Below, in pieces: positions 28,026-37,989 of a stretch of 64,000 bases of DNA. This stretch comes from Chryseobacterium sp. KLBC 52 (GTDB lineage: Bacteria; Bacteroidota; Bacteroidia; Flavobacteriales; Weeksellaceae), in contig NZ_QDFZ01000001.1 in assembly GCF_003347605.1 (NCBI RefSeq), forward strand, positions 62,001 to 126,000. The letters are read 5' to 3'. A program made the position numbers and the translations under genes. The notes beneath the pieces are model-generated. The model was given only the letters and a program-made list of their open reading frames with translations, was not told the origin of the DNA and searched no databases. Within the stretch, counting starts at the first letter, position 1. Each line of letters opens with the position of its first letter.

Positions 28026-28232
28026 TTAATCAAAATTTTGGGGCGGATTTTTATCATTTCTGCCCTTATTTAATATAAAAAGTCCGACAGTTAATCCAAC
28101 AACTCCCGCAAAAGCCGTCATTAAGGCTCTTTGTAATTTATCAGGCAGATCATTCCCGATATAATTCATTAAAAAAAGGATCACAAAAGTGATCACTAAA
28201 ATGATGATATGATTTTTTCCAAATAGTTTCAT
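28026..28232 (-). CDS. small membrane protein
   Basis: A 68-residue protein with two membrane helices (HIIILVITFVILFLMNYIG and ALMTAFAGVVGLTVGLFIL) and a charged tail. The family is not recognised. It lies 4 bases after the beta-barrel gene on the same strand, so it is probably the last gene of the thioredoxin operon. Its stop codon directly abuts the namZ stop from the other strand. Confidence 0.7.
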   Translation of the reverse strand: MKLFGKNHIIILVITFVILFLMNYIGNDLPDKLQRALMTAFAGVVGLTVGLFILNKGRNDKNPPQNFD

Positions 28233-28236
28233 GGTC

Positions 28237-28869
28237 TTATTTTAGCTTGTAAGAGATCATTATTCCTCCTCTGTACGGAATGATTTCGCCACTTTTGTTA
28301 AACTCTTTTGCGGAATCATAGCGTCTTCCGGTGGTGCGGTCATATCCTTTGTAAAAACCCTGTGATGTACCTACAGTAGCATACAGATCAAGATTCCATC
28401 GTTCGGACAGCTGGAATTGATACCCTGCTGTTACCCCCAGCATAAAAGAAAACCCTCTTTGATACAGATTAGAGTTGGTAAGGATTTCCCCATTCCAGTT
28501 TTCAAAACTTTTATCATTCCAATAATTCCATTTTGAAGCATTGTAGGCCGCAAAACTAATGTTGGCTCCTATATACCAGTGTTTGAAAGCTTCAGTAAAA
28601 TAGTATCTTCCTTCTGCAGATACGGAATAAAACTGTAGTTCATGTCCTGCGAAAGATTTCCATGGTGAAATGAAAACATCTCCCTGAAGGGTATATTTCG
28701 GACTAATTTGTTTTTCCAACCCAAGGTTTAAAATCCCTAACGGAGCAAATAAAGCATTCCCTTTTATGTATAAACTGTTATCCTGTCCTCCTTGTTCCTG
28801 TTCCTGAGCGCTCAACGTAGTTGCCGACAGGAAGGCTGATATGCCTGCTGCTAATAATTTATATTTCAT
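28237..28869 (-). CDS. DUF3575-like outer-membrane beta-barrel protein
   Basis: A 210-residue protein with a Sec signal (residues 1-21, ending TLSAQ) and repeated amphipathic strands (LGLEKQISPKYTLQGDVFISPW, FYSVSAEGRYYF, GVTAGYQFQLSERWNLDLYATVGTSQG), ending GGIMISYKLK. Strand pattern and length fit DUF3575 barrels of Bacteroidetes, whose role is unknown. It is cotranscribed with the thioredoxin-like gene 14 bases upstream. Confidence 0.78.
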   Translation of the reverse strand: MKYKLLAAGISAFLSATTLSAQEQEQGGQDNSLYIKGNALFAPLGILNLGLEKQISPKYTLQGDVFISPWKSFAGHELQFYSVSAEGRYYFTEAFKHWYIGANISFAAYNASKWNYWNDKSFENWNGEILTNSNLYQRGFSFMLGVTAGYQFQLSERWNLDLYATVGTSQGFYKGYDRTTGRRYDSAKEFNKSGEIIPYRGGIMISYKLK

Positions 28870-28883
28870 CCGGTTTATAATGT

Positions 28884-30065
28884 TTATTTTATTTGCTTTA
28901 ATAGTTCATCTGCCAGTTGAGAATCCTTATTGCCCTGAACTGCCATATTTTTAGACATTTCGGCATAGTTTTTTGCCATCTCTTTATTTCCGGTAAGGTG
29001 ATAAAGTTTGGCAAGAATATAAGTATTTTCCGAAGTTTCGCTTCTCATGACAGATTTTTCTGCCCATTCCGTAGCTTTCTTTAATGAAGCTGGTGTTTTT
29101 ATACGATCTGCGAATATCCATGCTGCTCTCAGGAGCTCGTTAGGATCAAAGGCATCAGAATTTTTATAATAGTCTAAAGCGGCTTTTTCGTATTCAGGAA
29201 AATTACTGTTCTGTTCATAATAGCTGAGTTTAGTCTGATTCAGTTTTTTTACAGCATCTTCTTTTCCTACCAGTGGTTCGGCAGCTTTCATGAAATAGTC
29301 ATCGTTGATTTTTTTATTTTTATCATCAATCGACTGTTCTACTATTTTTCCTAACTTCAGCTGAGCGTCAAATTCGGTATAAGTTTCTTCAGGAAGATAT
29401 TTAATAATCTCTGCTTTTCTGGAAGCAAAAACAGTATAGTTGGTATCTTCTGATGATTTTACGAAATAAAGAAGAAATCCGATTTCATCCTTTGTAAGCT
29501 CTTCAGTTTTCTTTTTATTCTGGAAATATCTTTCGGAAGCCTTTTTGGCAAATTCATAATCTGAGTTGGCATTCAGCTTCATAATATTGATCAGGAATTC
29601 CGGGTCTTTCTCACCAGCTGCAAAGCGGTCTTTAAGAGAACCTTTCTTATTTCCGGGTGAATTAATGTCCTGTGCCATTGCCACAAACAGACTTTCCTCC
29701 ATATAACCTGTATTTCTGGAAACAAGTTCACCTTCACCATTCAGGAAAAGATAAGTAGGATAGGAACGTACTCCGAATTTTGAAGCAATGTCTCTTCCTT
29801 CTCCTTTTTCCATATCAAATCTTGCATTAATGAAGTTGGTGTTGTAGTAATCACTTACCGCTTTCTGCGTGAATACATTTTTTTCCATCATTTTGCATGG
29901 GCCACACCACGAAGCATAGGCATCAATAAAAACCAATTTTTTTTCTTTCTTGGCTTTTGCAATAATATCTTTGAATGGGAGCTCCTGAAACTGGATGGCT
30001 TCCTGAGCAGAGATCGCGATGGCACAAAAAATAGATATCCCGGAGATGATCTTCTTCATTTTCAA
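28884..30065 (-). CDS. exported thioredoxin-fold protein with helical C-terminal region
   Basis: A 393-residue protein. A signal peptide (residues 1-20) is followed by a thioredoxin domain with the redox pair Cys54/Cys57 in ASWCGPCKMM and the cis-proline segment VRSYPTYLFLNGEG. From about residue 150 the protein is all-helical (ELLRAAWIFADRIKTPASLKKATEWAEKSVM, ILAKLYHLTGNKEMAKNYAEMSK) and looks like TPR-type repeats. It would form, break or shuffle disulfides in the periplasm. It is the first gene of a three-gene minus-strand operon. Its partner is unknown. Confidence 0.88.
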   Translation of the reverse strand: MKMKKIISGISIFCAIAISAQEAIQFQELPFKDIIAKAKKEKKLVFIDAYASWCGPCKMMEKNVFTQKAVSDYYNTNFINARFDMEKGEGRDIASKFGVRSYPTYLFLNGEGELVSRNTGYMEESLFVAMAQDINSPGNKKGSLKDRFAAGEKDPEFLINIMKLNANSDYEFAKKASERYFQNKKKTEELTKDEIGFLLYFVKSSEDTNYTVFASRKAEIIKYLPEETYTEFDAQLKLGKIVEQSIDDKNKKINDDYFMKAAEPLVGKEDAVKKLNQTKLSYYEQNSNFPEYEKAALDYYKNSDAFDPNELLRAAWIFADRIKTPASLKKATEWAEKSVMRSETSENTYILAKLYHLTGNKEMAKNYAEMSKNMAVQGNKDSQLADELLKQIK

Positions 30066-30302
30066 ATAAGATTTGTAGGCGAAGATAATTAATTTTCAAA
30101 ATATAGCATGCTGAATTGGTGGTCTCAATGACGATATTAACGAACTTTAAGACTTCAGCTTATCCGGTTTTTTGTTTTTTACCGTAAAACATAAAAGAAC
30201 CCAGATGCTTTTAATAACGGTTAATTTTCAATATCCGGTATCCGGTTTTTAAAAAATTAAAATCTAAATTTAATTCACTTTTCAGTCCTGAAATCTTTGT
30301 TA

Positions 30303-30310
30303 TATCTTTG
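30303..30310 (+). promoter_or_regulatory. TAnnTTTG -7 box before the histidine kinase
   Basis: TATCTTTG followed by CAAACG, 44 bases before the kinase TTG start and 16 bases before a 12-codon upstream ORF. Confidence 0.5.
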
Positions 30311-30326
30311 CAAACGAATAATTTAT

Positions 30327-30365
30327 ATGTTGAGGAACCTACAATTTAGAGAATTTGATTATTAA
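30327..30365 (+). CDS. possible 12-residue upstream ORF overlapping the kinase start
   Basis: ATG at 30327 opens a short frame (MLRNLQFREFDY) whose stop lies 8 bases past the TTG of the kinase, in another frame. It could couple or limit kinase translation, or be the kinase's real N-terminus after a one-base frameshift. Only its position supports it. Confidence 0.3.
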   Translation: MLRNLQFREFDY

Positions 30366-31938
30366 TTTTAAACACGCTTTATCCAAAAAGTCCATTTATA
30401 TTACTGCTTTGTCTGCCTGCCTGATTGCTGTGGCAGCATTTGCTGTTCTCAGTCTTCTGATCACTGAAGACAGTCGTAAAAATACCGATGATTTCGCAAA
30501 GAAAACATTCTTCCGAAAATATGAGTCGATAGAACATGAATTCAGAAATATTGAAGATTATCAATATCTGCTTCGTGCCCTGATTCAGAAAGACGGGCTG
30601 AAGAACTATAAAGAGTATTCTTTGGTTTTAAATGATTTAAACAAAAAAAGAAACCTGCTCCCTTACAGCTGGTATTATTATGAAAACAGTGATTCAGGAA
30701 AGTCTGAGAGCAATAATCCTCTATCCGGTATTTTCAAGAATTCAGATACTAAAGACAATTCTATTTTCATAAAAAGTAACGGTCCGGGACATTTCAAAGA
30801 CCTTTTGCTTACCAAAAAGGACAGCATGTACTGGATAAGCTATGATTCTTTGGTACTGCCGGACAAAAACAAATTGTACTATGGATCTACCGTGAGCCTG
30901 GATGACCTTCATCAATATTTTATTAACGTAGATAAAAGTTCCAATACGTACGCCTACGTTTTTACTAAAGAAGGAATCTGTATTACCCACCCGGAGAAAA
31001 AATACATCGGAAAGAATATTTTTGATTTTACAGATATTAAACCTGGTGACACATTAACCAGTAAAACTGATGCGGGATATACCAAAGGAACGGCCGTTTC
31101 AGAATATCTTGGAGTGGAGGTAACACGGTTTATAAAGCCATTGAAGACTGATAATTTTGATGGATATACAGTAGTGAATCATGTGAATTTTATTATTGAT
31201 GAAAATATCAGCAAGATAAAAACCTATACTGTTTATATTTTTCTGGCAGCGTTGTTTCTCATTGTAACGGTATTTATATTGTTCCAGAGAGCAACCAGCC
31301 TGGCTTATCAGGAGAAAGAGAAAATACAGTCTGAGAAGAATTTATTGTTGGTAGAAAATGAAAAGATGCACAAAGCAGAAGTGATCAATCAGCTTCAGCA
31401 GCTTAAAAATAATATCAATCCTCATTTTCTTTTCAATTCATTGAATTCCCTTTATATGCTGATCGGGATTAATAAAGAAAATGCACAGAAGTTTACCATG
31501 AACCTCTCTAAGATTTACAGGTATCTCATAGTTCCTCCCAAAGATAATATTGTTCCGGTTTCGCAGGAAATCAAATTTATACAGCAATATATGGAACTTC
31601 TGAAAAGCAGGTTTGATGAGGAATTGAAGTTTGAATTGATCATTAATGCTCCGGAAAGTCTGGAAAAAAGAATTCCGTATTTATCCCTTCAGATTGTTAC
31701 AGAAAATGCGACCAAACATAATATTGCAACCGTAGATCAGCCTCTGGAAATCATCATTACCGTTGATGAGGGTGGGATTACGGTAAAGAATACGTGGCAA
31801 CCTAAGGAAGAAACGGTACAGGGAGAGAAATTCGGAATTGATTATTTGAATCAAATTTATGGATATTTTAAGAATAATCTTCTTCATATTTCTGTAGATG
31901 GTGAATATTTCGTATGTTTTTTGCCTTTAATGGAGTAA
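30355..31938 (+). CDS. LytS-type sensor histidine kinase
   Basis: A 527-residue membrane sensor. The first membrane helix is at about residues 14-37. An extracytoplasmic domain of roughly 240 residues follows, with a Cache-like segment (NTYAYVFTKEGICITHPEKKYIGKNIFD). A second helix comes at about 285-310, then a short coiled coil. The His_kinase domain carries phospho-acceptor His357 in NINPHFLFNSLNSL, and the ATPase N-box TENATKHN is present with a weak G-box (EKFGIDYLNQIY). Such kinases pair with LytTR regulators; one lies 7.5 kb downstream beyond a protease-susCD operon. The start is TTG; no in-frame ATG exists near the first helix. Confidence 0.9.
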   Translation: MIINFKHALSKKSIYITALSACLIAVAAFAVLSLLITEDSRKNTDDFAKKTFFRKYESIEHEFRNIEDYQYLLRALIQKDGLKNYKEYSLVLNDLNKKRNLLPYSWYYYENSDSGKSESNNPLSGIFKNSDTKDNSIFIKSNGPGHFKDLLLTKKDSMYWISYDSLVLPDKNKLYYGSTVSLDDLHQYFINVDKSSNTYAYVFTKEGICITHPEKKYIGKNIFDFTDIKPGDTLTSKTDAGYTKGTAVSEYLGVEVTRFIKPLKTDNFDGYTVVNHVNFIIDENISKIKTYTVYIFLAALFLIVTVFILFQRATSLAYQEKEKIQSEKNLLLVENEKMHKAEVINQLQQLKNNINPHFLFNSLNSLYMLIGINKENAQKFTMNLSKIYRYLIVPPKDNIVPVSQEIKFIQQYMELLKSRFDEELKFELIINAPESLEKRIPYLSLQIVTENATKHNIATVDQPLEIIITVDEGGITVKNTWQPKEETVQGEKFGIDYLNQIYGYFKNNLLHISVDGEYFVCFLPLME

Positions 31939-31947
31939 AAATAAAAT

Positions 31948-32018
31948 CCATTCACTCCCGAATTAGCACCATTCACTCCCTAATATTATATATATGATTC
32001 ACGATACCTATAGCTTTG
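31948..32018 (+). promoter_or_regulatory. LytTR-type direct repeat and promoter of the protease-susCD operon
   Basis: CCATTCACTCCC occurs perfectly twice, at 31948-31959 and 31969-31980, a 21-base period. Thirty bases after the second copy is the -7 box TAGCTTTG (32011-32018), and the protease ATG follows at 32050. Two direct repeats two helical turns apart, ahead of the core promoter, is the known site layout of LytTR response regulators. The likely binder is the regulator at 39389, switched by the kinase just upstream. Confidence 0.7.
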
Positions 32019-32049
32019 CCTGCTGAAACTAAGATATTTACTATTTGGA

Positions 32050-34641
32050 ATGAATCGGACTATTTTAATGAAGAATTACAGACTTGCGCTGTATCTCGGT
32101 CTTGCTATGGCCTCACCAATGGCACTGGCACAGAAAAAAGATAAAGATACGGTAAAGGTCAACAAAGAAAAAACGGATAAGACAGAGACCTCTTCCTCAA
32201 AGAAAACAAAAAAAATTGAAGACCTGATTAAAAAGGGAACCTATAAAAAGGGACTTTTTAATACCATTCAGGTAAAGACGGATATTTATTTTGAAATTCC
32301 GGACAGTTTGATGGGACGTCAGTTTTTGGTGGTCAACAAACTTTCTCAGGTACCTATGCAGGTGAATGAGGCAGGTTTAAACAAAGGAATGAATTATGAA
32401 AATAAAGTCATTTCCTTTCACCGTGATCCTGTAGCTAAAAAAGTATGGGTAAAAACGGTGGTGCCTAAAGTGTCATCCCCAAAAAATGATGCCATTACAA
32501 AATCTGTAAAAGACAACTTTTCAGAATCTGTAATTGAGGTCTTTGATATTGAAGCACAAAATAATGATTCTACAGCGGTAGCCATTAAAGTGAACAAAGT
32601 TTTTGATGGAAATCAGAAAAGTTTTAACGACGTTTTGGCGAATGTAGGATTGGGTGGATCTGTGAAATCAAGTCTTTCTTATATAGAGGGAGTGAAAACA
32701 TTTCCCAAGAACCTTGTGGTGAAGTCTCAATTGTCTACTTCTGTCAATGAAGGCGGTGTAGATCTTCCGGTTACTTTAGGCGTTACAACCAATCTGGTTC
32801 TGCTTTCTAAAATACCGATGAAACCAAGAGTATCAGATTCAAGAGTAGGATTTTTCTCCGAAAAACACTGGTCGTTTAATGACAACCAGCAGAAAATGGA
32901 TGAAAAGTTTTTCATTACCAAATGGAATCTTGAACCCAAAGATGAAGATAAAGAAAAATATTTAAGAGGAGAGCTGGTAGAGCCTAAGAAACCGATTGTT
33001 TATTATATCGATCCGGCAACTCCAAAACAATGGCGTGAGAAAATCATTGCCGGAGTACATGACTGGCAGGCGGCGTTTGAGCAGGCAGGATTCAAAAATG
33101 CAGTGATTGCGAAAATGCCGGATGAGAAAGATGAAGATTTTGATATTGATGATGTAAGATATTCTGTGATTACTTACGCCGCTTCGCCAAAGTCAAATGC
33201 AATGGGACCATCAGTAGTAGACCCGAGAAGTGGGGAAATTATCGAAGCAGATATCATCTGGTGGCACAATGTAATGACTTCTCTTCATGACTGGATGAGA
33301 ATTCAGACAGGGCCTATTGATCCAAAAGCAAGAGGAAATAAATTCAGTGATGAACATATGGGTGAAGCGATCCGTTTTGTTTCATCTCATGAAGTGGGGC
33401 ACACTTTCGGATTGAAGCACAACATGGGAGCATCTTTTGCATTCCCGGTAGAGTCGCTTCGTTCCAAAGAGTTTACAGACAAAATGGGCGGTACGGCACC
33501 TTCCATTATGGATTATGCCCGTTACAATTACGTAGCTCAGCCGGAAGATGGTGTTACAGCAATCACCCCGAAAATTGGTCTTTACGATAAATATGCCATC
33601 GAGTGGGGGTACCGTTGGTATCCGGATGAATTCGTAGAGAAAAAAGCGCTGAAAAACTTAATTGAAAAACACGAAGATGACCCGATGTATTTCTATGGTG
33701 AGCAGCAAAGCTACCTGGAAACCATTGATCCGCGTTCGCAGTCTGAAGATTTAGGTGATGATGCGATGAAAGCCAGTGAATACGGAATCAAAAACCTGAA
33801 AGTGGTGATTAACAACCTCTTGAAATGGACGTATGAAGATGGTAAAGAATACACAGATGCAGGAAAACTGTATCTGGGAGTAATCGGGCAGTGGGATCTG
33901 TATACAGGTCATGTGATGGCGAACGTAGGAGGAATTTACCTGAACAATACTGTTTTTGGTAACAAAAAGAAAGCTTACGAAGCAGTACCTGCAGAAACTC
34001 AGAGAAGAGCGGTTGATTATCTTATTAAAAATGCCATCAACCTTCCGGAATGGTTATTCTTTAATCCGATTACAGAAAAAACGTATCCGGTTAAAGATTC
34101 ACCAATGGGACCATTCGAGCAGACGCCGTATACCCTGGCGAGAGGAATGCAATATGGAACTATCTATTCCTTATTGATGGATGACAGACTGTTGAGGTTA
34201 CTTGAAAATGAGCTGAAACATCAGGTGTCTGGCTCTAAAGAAGAAATCTATACGGTTGAAAATTTATTTGATCAGGTAAGAACGGCCATTTTCAATAAAA
34301 AAGGAAGCCTTACGATGCTTGAGAAAATGACGCAGAAAAATTATGTGGATGCTTTGATTGTTTCGGTAAACAAACTATTTGAAAAGACAGCAGTAAAAGG
34401 ATTGAAAACAGATGATACTTTGAATATCCCGACCATCTGTAATTTCCATGAAGATGATCATGGTTTGAGGAATATCAATTATTCATCCATGAAAAGAGTA
34501 TCTGAAGTGACAACTTACAAGAGAGCGGAACTTCAGAAAGTTCTGGACTTACTGAACAGAACAAGGTACAGAGGTGATGATGCTTCCAGAGCACATTACA
34601 CAGATTTAATCATTCGTATACAAGAGGCTTTAAACAAATAA
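32050..34641 (+). CDS. exported zinc metalloprotease (DUF5117-type, metzincin site)
   Basis: An 863-residue exported protease. The signal peptide covers about residues 1-28 (MASPMALAQ), then a Lys-rich stretch. The zinc site HEVGHTFGLKH at 447-457 is HExxHxxGxxH, as in metzincins, with a downstream Met in PSIMDYARYNYV suited to the Met-turn. Flanking regions match the DUF5117/DUF5118/DUF4953 family of Bacteroidetes as I know it. The susC gene starts 6 bases after its stop, so protease and importer form one operon; it probably makes peptides that the porter takes up. ATG 32068 is an alternative start that also leaves an intact signal peptide. Confidence 0.9.
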   Translation: MNRTILMKNYRLALYLGLAMASPMALAQKKDKDTVKVNKEKTDKTETSSSKKTKKIEDLIKKGTYKKGLFNTIQVKTDIYFEIPDSLMGRQFLVVNKLSQVPMQVNEAGLNKGMNYENKVISFHRDPVAKKVWVKTVVPKVSSPKNDAITKSVKDNFSESVIEVFDIEAQNNDSTAVAIKVNKVFDGNQKSFNDVLANVGLGGSVKSSLSYIEGVKTFPKNLVVKSQLSTSVNEGGVDLPVTLGVTTNLVLLSKIPMKPRVSDSRVGFFSEKHWSFNDNQQKMDEKFFITKWNLEPKDEDKEKYLRGELVEPKKPIVYYIDPATPKQWREKIIAGVHDWQAAFEQAGFKNAVIAKMPDEKDEDFDIDDVRYSVITYAASPKSNAMGPSVVDPRSGEIIEADIIWWHNVMTSLHDWMRIQTGPIDPKARGNKFSDEHMGEAIRFVSSHEVGHTFGLKHNMGASFAFPVESLRSKEFTDKMGGTAPSIMDYARYNYVAQPEDGVTAITPKIGLYDKYAIEWGYRWYPDEFVEKKALKNLIEKHEDDPMYFYGEQQSYLETIDPRSQSEDLGDDAMKASEYGIKNLKVVINNLLKWTYEDGKEYTDAGKLYLGVIGQWDLYTGHVMANVGGIYLNNTVFGNKKKAYEAVPAETQRRAVDYLIKNAINLPEWLFFNPITEKTYPVKDSPMGPFEQTPYTLARGMQYGTIYSLLMDDRLLRLLENELKHQVSGSKEEIYTVENLFDQVRTAIFNKKGSLTMLEKMTQKNYVDALIVSVNKLFEKTAVKGLKTDDTLNIPTICNFHEDDHGLRNINYSSMKRVSEVTTYKRAELQKVLDLLNRTRYRGDDASRAHYTDLIIRIQEALNK

Positions 34642-34647
34642 ACGGCA

Positions 34648-37600
34648 ATGAAAAAAACTCTAATACTTTTACCTCTTTTGGCTGCTAATATAGCAATGGC
34701 CCAGCAAAAGAAAACCATCACCGGGAAAATTGAAGATGCCAATACATCTCAAATGATTACCGGTGCATCTATAAAAATCGAGACACAGTCAGTCTCTACA
34801 AAAACAGAACTGGAAGGAATTATCGAAAGTGTATCAGTAGGTACAGTGACCGATAAGGACGGAAAATTTATATTGGAAATTCCTGCCGATACAAAAACGG
34901 TATTGGTAAGTTACCCTGGATATGAATCCAGAGTCATTCAGCTGAACGAAGGACAGACCAACTATACCATCAGACTGACTTCTGAGATTTCAGATAAAAA
35001 TAAAATCCAGGAAGTTATCATCACCGGATATCAGAAAATTGAAAAGCGTAAGCAGACCTCAGCGGTTTCTACAGTAAAAATGGACAACATCAGCCAGGCT
35101 GGTGTTGCCAGTGTAGATCAGATGCTGGCAGGGCAGATTGCCGGTGTGGCAGTAACTCCTGAAACGGGAGCTCCGGGAAGTCCGGCGAAGATTAGAATCA
35201 GAGGTACAGCTTCTCTTTCCGGTCCTCAGGATCCGCTATGGGTAATTGACGGTCTTCCGTTAGAAGGAAATGATGTTCCGAACTTTACGGATAAAGATAA
35301 TATCGATCAGCTTCAGAACTTCTCTATCGCAGGCTTAAACCCTAATGATATTGAAGATATTACCATCCTTAAAGATGCTGCAGCAACAGCTATTTATGGA
35401 GCAAGAGCGGCAAACGGAGTAATCTCCATTACCACTAAGAAAGGAAAGAAAGGAAGTCTGAAACTGAATTTCTCAGCAGATACCTTTGTGACATCACGTC
35501 CTGATTTTGATAAACTGAACCTTTTAAATGCTTCCGAAAAAGTAGACCTGGAACTGATGCTTGCCAAGCGTGCAGATCTTACGTATCGTGCCGATAAAGG
35601 AGAAGTAATGAGAATTCTGACTCAGAACAGCCAGCTTGATGCTTTCAGAAACGGAGGTTTTGACGCGTTGAATTCTTTTACACGCCAGCAAATTAACGGT
35701 TTAAGAAATAACAATACAGACTGGGGCAAACTGTTATACAGAAATGCCATCAACAAACAATACGGATTAAGTGTTTCCGGAGGAAGTGACCGTGCAGATT
35801 ACTATTTCTCCCTGGGATACTATGATGAAGAAGGAACAACGATCGGTACAGGTTTTAAGCGTTATAACCTTACTTTAAAAAACAACTATAAATTAAGCGA
35901 TAAGTTAAATGCAGGAATCTCTATTTTCGGAACGCAAAGTGAACGTGAATCTTTTGTAACGGACGCTGATGCTTCAATAAACCCTGTTAACTATTCAAGA
36001 AATGCCAATCCATATCTGAAGCCTTTCAATGCAGACGGAAGTTACAACTATGATAGAGATATGGATGGTTTTGAAGACCGTTATATTCCTTTCAACTTCC
36101 TCGAAGAAAGAGAAAATACCAACTATTCACTGAAAAATAACTCTTTGAAAGCGATTTTAGATTTAGAATATAAAGCTTCAAAAAGTTTAAGATTTACTTC
36201 TCAGTTGGGACTTCAGTATGATGCTAATAAAACAGAGAAATTTGCAGCAGAAAATACCTACTTCACCAGAAAAATGAGAGAAAATACCCGTTACTACAAA
36301 GACGGTAAATACAATTACTTTCTACCTGCTGGTGCGGTAAAACAAAACTGGGATAATGATTTCTTCCAGTACAACTGGAAATTACAGGCAGCGTACAGCA
36401 CAAAGATCAATCAACATGAAATTGATTTGATGGCCGGTACGGAAATCCGTAAAACAGAAGATAATACAACGATTACAAGAGCTTTCGGATATGACCCGAA
36501 AACAAGAAGAGCTACAGCGATTGTATTCCCGAATTCAAGTTTTGCAGCTGATAAAAGATATGAAACCTACCGTGAAGCAGCTCCTATAGAGAATGCTTAT
36601 GCGTCTATGTTTGCTACAGCTTCTTATACTTACGATCAGAAATATACATTCTTCGGAAGTGTGAGATATGATGGTACTAACCTTTTCGGAGTTAACAAAA
36701 AGTATAAATACCTTCCTATCTGGGCTGTTTCAGGATCATGGCTGGTAACGAAGGAAGACTTTATGAAAAATATTTCTGCAGTATCCAACCTGAGACTGAG
36801 AGCATCTTACGGTCTTCAGGGAAATATTGACAGAAACACTTCACCATTCTTTATCGGTGAATATAACGATGCCACCATTCTTCCGGGAGGAAAAGAATCC
36901 ATTATCAATGTTCTCAGCCCTCCGAATGATAAACTGAGATGGGAAAAAACGACGAATACCAACTTAGGTCTTGATTTAGGATTGTTCAATAACCGTGTAA
37001 GCCTTACCGCTGATGTCTACAGCAGAAAAGGGACGGATATGATCAGTATGAAAGAAACTCCTTTGGAAACAGGGTTCGAATATACGATGATGAATTGGGG
37101 GAGCTTGACCAACAAAGGTTTTGAATTGGCCATATCTACCAGAAACATCAACCATGATAATTTCAAATGGACTACCACCATCAACTTTGCTCATAACAAG
37201 AGTAGAGTATTGAGCGAGCAGCCGCGTGATAATGCATTACTTCCATCAAGAGAAGGGCTTCCAGTAAATGCTGTTTTTGCTTTGAAAACTGCAGGAATGG
37301 ATGAACAGGGAAACCCATTATTCTGGAAAGGAGATCAGAAGATTTCAGCAGCAGAATTCTTTAAGTTATATGATGTATATGCAGATTTCCTGCCAGGGCA
37401 GCTTGTTGATACCAAACTTTCAAATGCAGAGCTGAGAAGTCTGTTTACGTATGTGGGAGACAGAGATCCTAAGTTTACCGGAGGTATTATCAACACATTT
37501 AAAGTAAGTAATTTTGACCTTACCATCTCTGCAACATTCAACCTGAAGCAGACGGTAATGAGAACTCCTTCTTACCGAGGTATGGAGCTGGACAGAGGAA

Positions 37601-37977
37601 GAAACTACACAAGAGAAATTTATGAAGCTGGAGGTTCGCTTCCGGGCATTACAAGTCCTGATATGGAAGCTAATCCAGACGGATGGATGGCCAATAAATG
37701 GTTTACCGGAAACCGTTCCAATGCATACAGCTTACTGGATGTTTGGGCAAAAGAGATCAGCTATATCAGAATCAGCAGTATCCGTTTGGGATATACACTT
37801 CCTAAAGAATTTACAAATCCTATGGGAATCACAAGTTTGAGACTGAGTGTTGAAGGACGTAACCTGTTTGTATTCAGTAACGGATACAAAGGATATTTCG
37901 ATCCGGAAACGTATGGTAATATTTATGCACAGCCAATCACCAAGTCGGTGACCGTAGGATTTAATGTTTCTTTTTAA
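34648..37977 (+). CDS. SusC/RagA family receptor with N-terminal carboxypeptidase-like domain
   Basis: At 1109 residues this is the largest SusC here and the only one in the window with the N-terminal carboxypeptidase D-like regulatory domain (KTITGKIEDANTSQMITGASIKIE, then SVGTVTDKDGKFILEIPADTKTVLVSYPGYE). TonB-box-like IQEVIITGYQK and the plug follow (MLAGQIAGVAV, IRIRGTASL, DPLWVIDGL, ILKDAAATAIYGARAANGVISITTKKG). The barrel ends SVTVGFNVSF. A signal peptide covers residues 1-18. Set between a secreted protease and a susD gene, it most likely imports peptides, as RagA does in Porphyromonas. Confidence 0.95.
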   Translation: MKKTLILLPLLAANIAMAQQKKTITGKIEDANTSQMITGASIKIETQSVSTKTELEGIIESVSVGTVTDKDGKFILEIPADTKTVLVSYPGYESRVIQLNEGQTNYTIRLTSEISDKNKIQEVIITGYQKIEKRKQTSAVSTVKMDNISQAGVASVDQMLAGQIAGVAVTPETGAPGSPAKIRIRGTASLSGPQDPLWVIDGLPLEGNDVPNFTDKDNIDQLQNFSIAGLNPNDIEDITILKDAAATAIYGARAANGVISITTKKGKKGSLKLNFSADTFVTSRPDFDKLNLLNASEKVDLELMLAKRADLTYRADKGEVMRILTQNSQLDAFRNGGFDALNSFTRQQINGLRNNNTDWGKLLYRNAINKQYGLSVSGGSDRADYYFSLGYYDEEGTTIGTGFKRYNLTLKNNYKLSDKLNAGISIFGTQSERESFVTDADASINPVNYSRNANPYLKPFNADGSYNYDRDMDGFEDRYIPFNFLEERENTNYSLKNNSLKAILDLEYKASKSLRFTSQLGLQYDANKTEKFAAENTYFTRKMRENTRYYKDGKYNYFLPAGAVKQNWDNDFFQYNWKLQAAYSTKINQHEIDLMAGTEIRKTEDNTTITRAFGYDPKTRRATAIVFPNSSFAADKRYETYREAAPIENAYASMFATASYTYDQKYTFFGSVRYDGTNLFGVNKKYKYLPIWAVSGSWLVTKEDFMKNISAVSNLRLRASYGLQGNIDRNTSPFFIGEYNDATILPGGKESIINVLSPPNDKLRWEKTTNTNLGLDLGLFNNRVSLTADVYSRKGTDMISMKETPLETGFEYTMMNWGSLTNKGFELAISTRNINHDNFKWTTTINFAHNKSRVLSEQPRDNALLPSREGLPVNAVFALKTAGMDEQGNPLFWKGDQKISAAEFFKLYDVYADFLPGQLVDTKLSNAELRSLFTYVGDRDPKFTGGIINTFKVSNFDLTISATFNLKQTVMRTPSYRGMELDRGRNYTREIYEAGGSLPGITSPDMEANPDGWMANKWFTGNRSNAYSLLDVWAKEISYIRISSIRLGYTLPKEFTNPMGITSLRLSVEGRNLFVFSNGYKGYFDPETYGNIYAQPITKSVTVGFNVSF

Positions 37978-37989
37978 AACTTGAGAAAA

